64,000 nucleotides of DNA from Myoxocephalus aenaeus (Eukaryota; Chordata; Actinopteri; Perciformes; Cottidae): positions 7,228,501 to 7,292,500 of the forward strand of contig JBAMJR010000009.1 of the NCBI GenBank assembly GCA_038501785.1. The letters run 5' to 3'. Made by a program: the position numbers and the translations under genes. The notes under the pieces were generated by a model, which saw only the letters and a program-made list of their open reading frames with translations, was not told the origin of the DNA and ran no database searches. Positions 57,044-64,000 of this stretch are shown in pieces. Position 1 is the stretch's first letter; every line of letters starts with the position of its first letter.

Positions 57044-57300
57044 TACAGTCAGGTCCATAAATATTTGGACATTGACACATTTTTCATTATTTTGGCTCTG
57101 TACACCACAACAATGGAGTTGAAATGAAAAAAATCAAGATGTGCTTTAAGTGCAGACTTTCAGCTTTAATTCGAGGGTATTTACATCCAAATCAGGTGAA
57201 CGGTGTAGGAACTACAACAAATGTATAAGTGGCCACCCCATTTTTTAAGGGACCAAAAGTAATTGGACAAATTAATTGAGGTGATTGCCTGAGGGCGAGT
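57044..57300 (+). mobile_element. DNA transposon end fragment, possibly Tc1/mariner-like
   Basis: The sequence starting CAGTCAGGTCCATAAATATT and continuing to GACCAAAAGTAATTGGACAA has the form of a terminal region of a teleost non-autonomous DNA transposon. GGTCCATAAATATTTGGAC and GGACCAAAAGTAATTGGAC are similar internal motifs. The opposite end was not found, so the copy is truncated. The family call is tentative. Confidence 0.45.
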
Positions 57301-58200
57301 GTCACACCTTTTTAAAGACCACGGTTATGCTCTTAAGTTTGTTCTTGCACCCCGCGTCCTTTCACACAGAGTCCTTTCACACAGAGCGTGAATACTTCAC
57401 GCCGGAATTTTTTAGTTATTTCTCGAAGCTGTACCGTGAGTAAAGGCATGAACCGATCACATTGTGTGGAACGGACATATTCAAAACATACACTATAGTG
57501 TACAGCAGTATGGAGGCTCCCTTGTCCGAACCAAGATCGCAAACTTTATTAGTATTGTTCTTACCCTTCACAATAAAAGCTCTCAATATATACGCTGCAT
57601 AACGGTTATGTAACTGTGTAACTCACACAAAATGGCTTACTATAAAGCTACGGTCGTACAACAATTTAGCTCAGACAGGCTGCCAGACGCAGCTCTGAGT
57701 CCGTGTGAATCTATCTCCACTCCATATCCTCTTACGGAATGGTTTTAGATCGTCTTCATTTTCAGGATGTTTTCCGTGGAAACGGAGCTAGTCGTTATAG
57801 TGATACTCGTTACTAGAGAAGTTGGAAGGAGATATACATTCAGGGGAGTTACAGCCTGTCCCTGCTTCCCGCTGAAATGGCGTTTTTCATTATTCCCAAA
57901 TGTAGATGATACTTATTCAGGGAGTGCAGTTAGTGGCAGTGTGTACTATTGGCCGGTGAGTTGATTTAACCACAAGATGGTGCAACAACGTGTAAAGCAA
58001 GGAAGCGTAACAATACAGGTGTTTGAAAATGCATATTATTGGTTTTCAACCCTTTTTTTTTCTGCATGGCCTTTGATGTGAGCTGAAACATTGGGTTTGA
58101 AAGAATAAAAGAATAAAAAACGAATACAGCAAGTAGTCCTCCTGCTTCGAGCAACAACAACAAATATGTCCAGCTTGTATTTCCATCAGAGCCCATGAGA

Positions 58201-58214
58201 GTGTGTGTGTGTGT

Positions 58215-58278
<64 letters not shown>
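58201..58278. repeat. compound (TG)n(TA)n microsatellite
   Basis: About 46 bp of TG (with one TA interruption) running directly into about 32 bp of TA, between ccn6 and the SLC22 gene. Confidence 0.95.
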
Positions 58279-58282
<4 letters not shown>

Positions 58283-59311
58283 ATCTCATGCACCAGTCAC
58301 TCTCTACTGTTTTGTCCACTTGGCACTGAATGGGAGGTCTTGTTTTCGAGTTGCCTGAGTCAATTTCTCATAAACTGCGACTCTTCTCTGATGTGTTCTT
58401 GCTTTGGAAACACGAACACCGTGAATAGGACTTCCCCTGCGTGGACCGCTCACAGTGCGAGACGGCGTCGGCCCTCTCAGATTACCCCGGGAGCTCTGTT
58501 CCAGGTTTTGTTGTATGGTTTTGACAGCGCGGTCCGCTTTGAGCCACGTAATAGTGGGAGGCTGACTTTCCTGGAGGAAGAATTGACCCACGATGAGGTC
58601 AAACTATGGGACGGTAGCTGATGCCAGCAACCGTCCCTGATAACCGACCTGATAAGACGGAGAAATGGGAGCTGGTGATGAGGGCGTAGTACTAATCCCT
58701 CCCTGCTGTATTTATCTACTTCTTTTGTGTCCCCAGCTTAGAAACCCAGCCCGACCTGGCGTCCCATGTCGAATGAAACCCTGAATACCCCTTGGAATGC
58801 ACATGTCTTTCAGCCGGCCTTAATGTCCCGCTGAGAACAATTGAACAAGTTTGTCAGCTGAACCACAAACGCCATACGAAAAACAATGTCAACATGAGAA
58901 GTTTAGTAGTGCAAAGGTGCTTTTACGCTCATTTGTTACTGCAGTCCGTACAACTTCCACTGAGTGAGGTTTGTCTAACTCCTGGCGCACGGTCCACACT
59001 GGTTGAATAAGAAGAAAAAACTGATGTTACAAAACCTTTTGAGCGAGAGGAGGGAGGGACAGAGGGGGTGAGCAGCAGCTCCTCCCTCTGAGAGCAGACG
59101 GCCTCCCTCCTGCTTTAGTTCACTCCCGTCGCTCCCATGAGAGGTTAAGTCACTCTCAGATAGGCACAGGTTGCACTCACTGCAGCACAACAAGTGTGAC
59201 AGCACACTCGCTCCACCTGTTGATCATCTGTCTGCTTGTGCATCTTTGGCCACTTTTTTTTTTTTACCTTCTGAATCCGAGCCCATGTCAAGTGTGCATC
59301 TTCAAGAAAAA

Positions 59312-62300
59312 ATGAACTTCGATGGCATTCTCTGTCTCATTGGCGGCTTCGGGAAGTTCCAGAAGACCTTGTTTGTGTGGATCTGCCTGCCTCAGATCTT
59401 TCTGGCGTTCCACATGCTGGTCTCCGTCTTCACTGGGGCCGTCCCACCGCATTTGTGCCGCTCCTCGTGGCCCTCGGCGGGCGCTCCGGCCGCTTCGAAC
59501 TTCAACTTCAGCCATCTGGCCGACCCCGATGGCCGGCCTGAGCTGTCCTGCGCGGCTCCCTTGAACCACAGCGGCGCTGTAGCTCTTGGCGATGGATCCC
59601 CCACTGGGAGCTGCCAGGGGGGCTGGGAGTACAGCACAGAGACCTTCCAAAGCACCACAGTGACTGAGGTGAGTGGAAAAAGCAACCGGCTGCCTGGCAG
59701 CCTCTCAATTCAGGATTTGAATTTATTTCATATCTACGTTTTCACCTGATGTGTTTAACATGAGGACTCCATGTAGCTGAGGAATGCGGACGGTCCATTT
59801 TATCACAGTGGGCCCCGGTGACACCTGAGACGGGGTTAAACCGAGTGGGGTTTGAGAGATGGACTCCTGTAGAGCAGGCATCTTCTGGCCTACCCTGCCA
59901 TGTTTTGTAACCTCAGGGTTGGGCAGGCGGACAGATTTTATCACCAAAATGATGCGATTGGACAGAAGAGCGTCACATGTGGCAAAGTGACGGGTCAGCT
60001 GCAGTCGGACATTGACTCAGACAAATCTGCAATTGATTTGAAGTTGGCCGGACCTCTACCTTGGCCCTCGATGAGAAGATGTCCAGGACTCTGTGGATAA
60101 TATAAGGACCCTGAGCGGGATAAGCTGTAAATGCATCTCCAACAGAGTACAGAAATCTAGTTATCTGTTAATGGTGGTGCAAAAATAAATGTCAGGGGAG
60201 AACCAAACCATTAAGATTCATCCTCTGAGGAACATGAATGTTCACACTGTTGAGCAGTGTAGGCCAGCAGTTTTTGGGAGTTTGGACTATTCCTGGACCT
60301 CTAAGTAAGGTCTGGAAGGGGGGGGGGATGAATAGGATTCACCCTCTGGGTAACATGAATATACAGAATATCTCATATTTCTGTGCTTCTTGCAGTGGGA
60401 CCTGGTTTGTGATAGTGCAAGCCTGAACAATATGGCCTCCTCCATATACATGTTTGGCCTTCTAGTAGGAGCTGTTGTGTTTGGGAGCTTAGCAGATAAG
60501 TAAGTTTGATCACACCCATCCATCCTCAGAGCACTATTCAATTAATAATGTCACTCCTTCTCCCACGATCTGCCCTCTGCATTACTATTTCATGACGCGC
60601 TGTCTTAGAATTATGCATTCGTACAATTTTCAAGTATTGCTTACACAGAATGACAAGAGTTCTGAAATGTCTTGTCTTGTTGCAGGTACGGTCGCAGGAA
60701 CATCATTCTCGTCAACCTGGCTACCCAGGCTGTCTTTGGGGTCGGGGCTGCTTTCGCCCCCAATTTCTTCGTCTACATTGCCCTTCGCTTTGTGGTTGGA
60801 ACATCCATCTCTGGAGTCATCATGAATGCCTTTGTCCTCGGTCAGTGTCTCATGGAAAGTTAAAGAGATTTTTGTCTCTGCATCCCCCCCCCCAACAATA
60901 GCAACATGTCTCCAGAGAGAATGTTGCGGGTACTCAAGATAATTCACAGGCCTCACTGGGGAAAGGTTTCATGAGCAATTAGGAAACCATTTACAGATTT
61001 ACAGTTTCACTGAAGAAAAGGTTGAGACAGGAGCAGGTGATAGCTGCGGGTATTTCAAATCTTAGGCCAAATAAGACAAATTTGGCAGCATAGATAAAAG
61101 TCAATAAGGATAAAAAATCTGTTAATTAGGGTGAACTGGTCCGTTTTCCACCTTCAGGCTGTTTTGTTTGTTTCCTATCGTACATTTTGAAAGAAGACAG
61201 TATTTGTGTTTACAGTATAAATACGAGCAATGTCAAGTATGAGGAAAAAACCCTGATGATAGCTTATGGAATGACCTGGGTCGATGCACTTATTTTTAGT
61301 AGTTATTATATGTACACAGTATATGTGATTGTATGTAATTCATGTGTCTCTGCCCTGTTTGTGTCTCATCCAGGCACAGAATGGACGGGATCTAAGCAGC
61401 GGATGTTGGCAGGTATAATCACTGACTACTTCTTCGGCTTTGGCTATATTCTTCTGGCCGGAGTGGCGTACCTCATAAGAGACTGGCGTAAACTGCAGCT
61501 GGCTATCTCAGCGCCTGGTTTTCTCTTCATCTTTTACATATGGTGAGTGGGAAGCAGTGTGTACTGTTCTCCAGTATTTTCAAACTCAAAAAACAGACTG
61601 CCAGGGTGGTGTTGGGCTTTGTTAATGATGAAGGAGATCCCTTTTCAGACCCTTTGATTGAAAACGAAATGTGTAGCGAATGCTCGATGTCATGCGCGAT
61701 TGGTGCCAAATTCCTCTCATACTTTGAGTGTAGCAGTACAGGGAAATGCAAAGGCCTGTGTGCCTCTTGCAAAAGATCTTACTCAATCAAGTACGATTTT
61801 ATCAAATCACCTTTTTAAAACAAAGTTACAAAGTGCTTCCCAGGACACAGTTACAGAACAATAACAAACACAACAGCTATATACAGAAAGGACACTTCTA
61901 AAAATACAAAGGACTGGTGATGTTCCAGAGTTTGATGCAGGGTTTTATGTCAGAGGCAAACTTATCGAGACCAATAAGAAGAAGCTTGAATTTAGCAAAG
62001 GAAATGAAGTGACATCCATTCCTTAATAGCAGCCAGGCAATCATGGTGGGCAACACTATATGAGTGGTGAGAGAGTTTCCTTTAAGTCAGTATTTATCAA
62101 ACTGGGGCGGTATTTATTACAGGTGTAATATCTTTATTACAGGTGGGGCGCAAGAGGAAATGCTGATTTTAAATGTTCACAGTCCGCCGTTAACAGGTTA
62201 CGCTTGCGCATGCGCCGATTCTTGGCATTTCGCCAAAAGCCGATCTTTATGAGATCTCAGTGAAGTCGGCTTTCTGCTGTTGTGTCTCTATCATGGAGCA

Positions 62301-63949
62301 TGAACTGAGAGCCGTATCAAATCTACAACCCTGTTTTAAAAAGATGTGTAGAGGAAAGCAGCTCACTGCAGCCACTAATACTGATACAACCTGATGCTCA
62401 CTCATCTGCACTCATTCCGTTTTGTTTTGCAATATCTTATTGTTTTCCACAATAAGATATTTAGTAGTAACTAAATATTAGTTATTTTTTGCATAACTTT
62501 ATTTTCATTTTTCTAACAAAGTGATAACACTTTTTTTTTGTCTGATGGAGCAATCTGGTTTACTTGAAACACTGAATACTCTTCCATGCCAGTAGGTAGC
62601 GCAATAATGAGCTACCATATATGCTGTATTATGCTACAATGTGACATTTTGTAACTTTTTAGGTTGTTGGTGTGCCGCGGGATTTTTTTATTGTAGAAAA
62701 TGTGCCGCGGCTCAAAAAAGGTTGAAAAACACTGGAATAGAATGTCATTGTCACTCTTAGTAGTGCTGTTTCTGTGCTGTAATGGTGATGAAAGCTGGAA
62801 ATTATTGATACTATTTTGTCCTTCAATGACCTCAAGGAACTGCTGTGCAATGAGTTTCGAAATATGTTTGTAGACATTTAGTTGGGTTCAATCAAGGGCA
62901 GATTTTTATTTTATAGATTGGATGCTAGAGGCAAGAGGTTACATAGAATAGTTATGAGTAGGCTGGGGCCACGTTAGGCAGCTCTTTGGAGGGGATTACA
63001 TCTAAAGAGTACTGAGTACTGCTCACATGCACCTGTCCTACTTACATGTAGGACAGGTGCATGTGGGAAACAATATCAATAGGACTCTGCAGAGAGATAG
63101 GCGTGAACTCAGACAAGAGAGTAGGACAGTAGACTGGTGAGTCAGGAGAAATGGTAGCTTTTTTTTTTGGGATGGTGTTATTGATTGTGTCAACAAAGAA
63201 AGACAAAAAGCTTTCACAATCTTCTGGGGAGGAGGCAGATACAGCAGGGTAGACAGGGTTTACAAGATGGTATTGATCAGGAACTGAGGATTCTATTAGT
63301 TGTTACTGATGATGCCTGCAAAGTAGGCATCATCTCTTTGATGGTTGAGCATGAACAGCAATTCCTTCAAACAGAGGAGATGGGCCCTGTGGTTGGATTT
63401 CTTTCCTCTACGCTGCATAATAACAAATCGTAGAGAACCGCTGACGTCAAATATTCCTCCATTTAAAAAGTTTTTTTTTAAGTTTGGGTGGTTGGAAGAC
63501 AATCAAGCAACATTCTGGGAATTCACAATAAATTAGGAATCACAGCAGTAGAAGGAATCCTTCAATGCACCCATCACGACCTGTGAGCCTTGGCACTTTT
63601 AGGACAAGAGGAGAAGTAGAGTGTTGTATCATGACAGAGGGAGAGCCAGAAAGACACAGGATAGATGCATGGTCTTCTAGCGTTAGCAACATTCCATGTC
63701 CTTTTTCTTGCCATAACAAATCCATTATCCACAGTGTGACTGTCAAAGTGCCCCCTGCAGCACAGTGGGCCGAGCGCAAGTGTTTGTAAGTAGGTCACCC
63801 AAACAGTTTGCCTTTACATCTTTAGGGTGTTGCCGAAATCAGCTCGTTGGTTAATGGCCAATGACAGAAAAGAGGAAGCTTGGGAACTGATCCGGAAAGC
63901 AGCGCAGATGAATGGGAGGCCCCTCAGCAAAGATTTAGAGATGTGGCAG
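59312..63949 (+). CDS. SLC22-family organic ion transporter, first five exons (3' truncated by window)
   Basis: Membrane transporter of the SLC22 (OAT/OCT) branch of the major facilitator superfamily. Exons: 59312-59668, 60396-60499, 60686-60840, 61374-61542, 63826-63949; 303 codons, frame intact, continuing past the window. The start MNFDGIL is chosen because the family begins this way and the ATG has A at -3; in-frame ATGs at 59171 and 59285 are less likely. Visible features are TM1 at about residues 16-38, a large extracellular loop with cysteines and NFS/NHS glycosylation sites, WDLVCDSASLN, the MFS loop motif DKYGRR, YLIRDWRKLQLA, and PKSARWL in place of the usual PESxRWL. It resembles SLC22A7/SLC22A13-type anion transporters more than SLC22A16, although SLC22A16 lies on human 6q21. 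Subtype and substrate cannot be fixed from this part. Confidence 0.88.
61543..63825. other. SLC22 gene intron 4 with transposon remnants
   Basis: 2.3-kb intron. At about 62092-62734 are hAT-like ends (CAGTATTTATCAAAC... and ...GGTTGAAAAACACTG) with no matching target duplication. A minus-strand LINE remnant occupies about 63020-63790. A 42-bp near-perfect palindrome lies at 63024-63065. Confidence 0.5.
63020..63790 (-). pseudogene. LINE (L2-like) ORF remnant, minus strand
   Basis: Reading the minus strand from about 63250 to 63030 gives SPEDCESFLSFFVDTINNTI and then PISLQSPIDIVSHMHLS. This is the kind of linker sequence found before the reverse transcriptase in teleost L2-type LINEs. The part further upstream (to 63790) is full of stops. 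There is no intact domain. Confidence 0.45.
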
Positions 63950-64000
63950 GTAGAGATGCAAAATGTTTTATTCTTTTTTTATTCTGTAGATATTTTTTAC

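Larger units (their letters stand above)
55031..59311. other. intergenic region between ccn6 and the SLC22 gene
   Basis: 4.3 kb between divergent genes. Includes the ccn6 5' UTR/promoter side (from 55031, no obvious TATA box), a hAT-like end fragment near 56090-56113 (GTTTGACACCCCTG), a DNA-transposon end at 57044-57300, and a (TG)n(TA)n microsatellite at 58201-58278. No conserved coding segment was found. The open frame at 58205-58621 starts inside the microsatellite and is not credible. Confidence 0.55.

Noticed and set aside
58205..58621. Open frame of 138 codons between ccn6 and the SLC22 gene.
   Set aside because: It starts in a (TG)n(TA)n microsatellite and has no recognisable domain, splice context or conservation that I can see.
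59171..59311. Upstream in-frame ATGs at 59171 and 59285 as starts for the SLC22 protein.
   Set aside because: The added residues are low in similarity to the family, which normally begins just before the (F/G)xxIGGFGxFQ segment, and both have weaker start contexts than 59312.
61540..61818. Cysteine-rich frame of 92 codons just after the fourth SLC22 exon.
   Set aside because: It begins at the splice donor and runs into intron; exon 5 at 63826 continues the transporter in the right phase.

Overview
The window is nuclear DNA from a bony fish, most likely a percomorph teleost. Genes are split by short GT-AG introns with vertebrate-style exons. Long (CA)n/(TG)n microsatellites and many teleost-type DNA transposons fill the introns. 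Gene order matches human 6q21 (LAMA4 - TUBE1 - CCN6), with the same relative orientations.

Layout. (1) About 4.87-39.64 kb, plus strand: lama4, the laminin alpha-4 chain, with 39 exons joined in frame to a stop (1,843 residues). The signal-peptide exon was not found and probably lies upstream. (2) About 41.55-50.37 kb, plus strand: tube1, epsilon-tubulin, complete in 12 exons (474 aa). An X-box-like (RFX) site lies 163 bp before its ATG. (3) About 50.58-55.03 kb, minus strand: ccn6 (WISP3), complete in five exons (345 aa), convergent with tube1. (4) 59.31 kb to the window end, plus strand: the first five exons of an SLC22-family organic ion transporter, cut by the window edge.

Mobile DNA. 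The 10.3-kb lama4 intron at 12.2-22.5 kb holds a full-length antisense endogenous retrovirus (13770-21686). Its 450-bp LTRs differ at one base, it has a CTGG target duplication and a tRNA-Leu-type primer site, yet its coding region is wrecked. Other elements are two non-autonomous hAT copies with perfect 8-bp target duplications, a TTAA-flanked 1.64-kb element nested in an older GGTTCT-rich repeat, a 0.5-kb MITE, a 273-bp GC-rich foldback element, and LINE remnants.

How the genes relate. lama4 (basement-membrane subunit), tube1 (centriole/basal-body tubulin) and ccn6 (secreted matricellular protein) are functionally independent; their adjacency is conserved synteny, not an operon. The most notable coding observation is that this lama4 has two more complete laminin EGF-like modules than the mammalian chain, encoded by a frame-symmetric pair of exons. 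No prokaryote-type system (CRISPR, operon, integron) is present.
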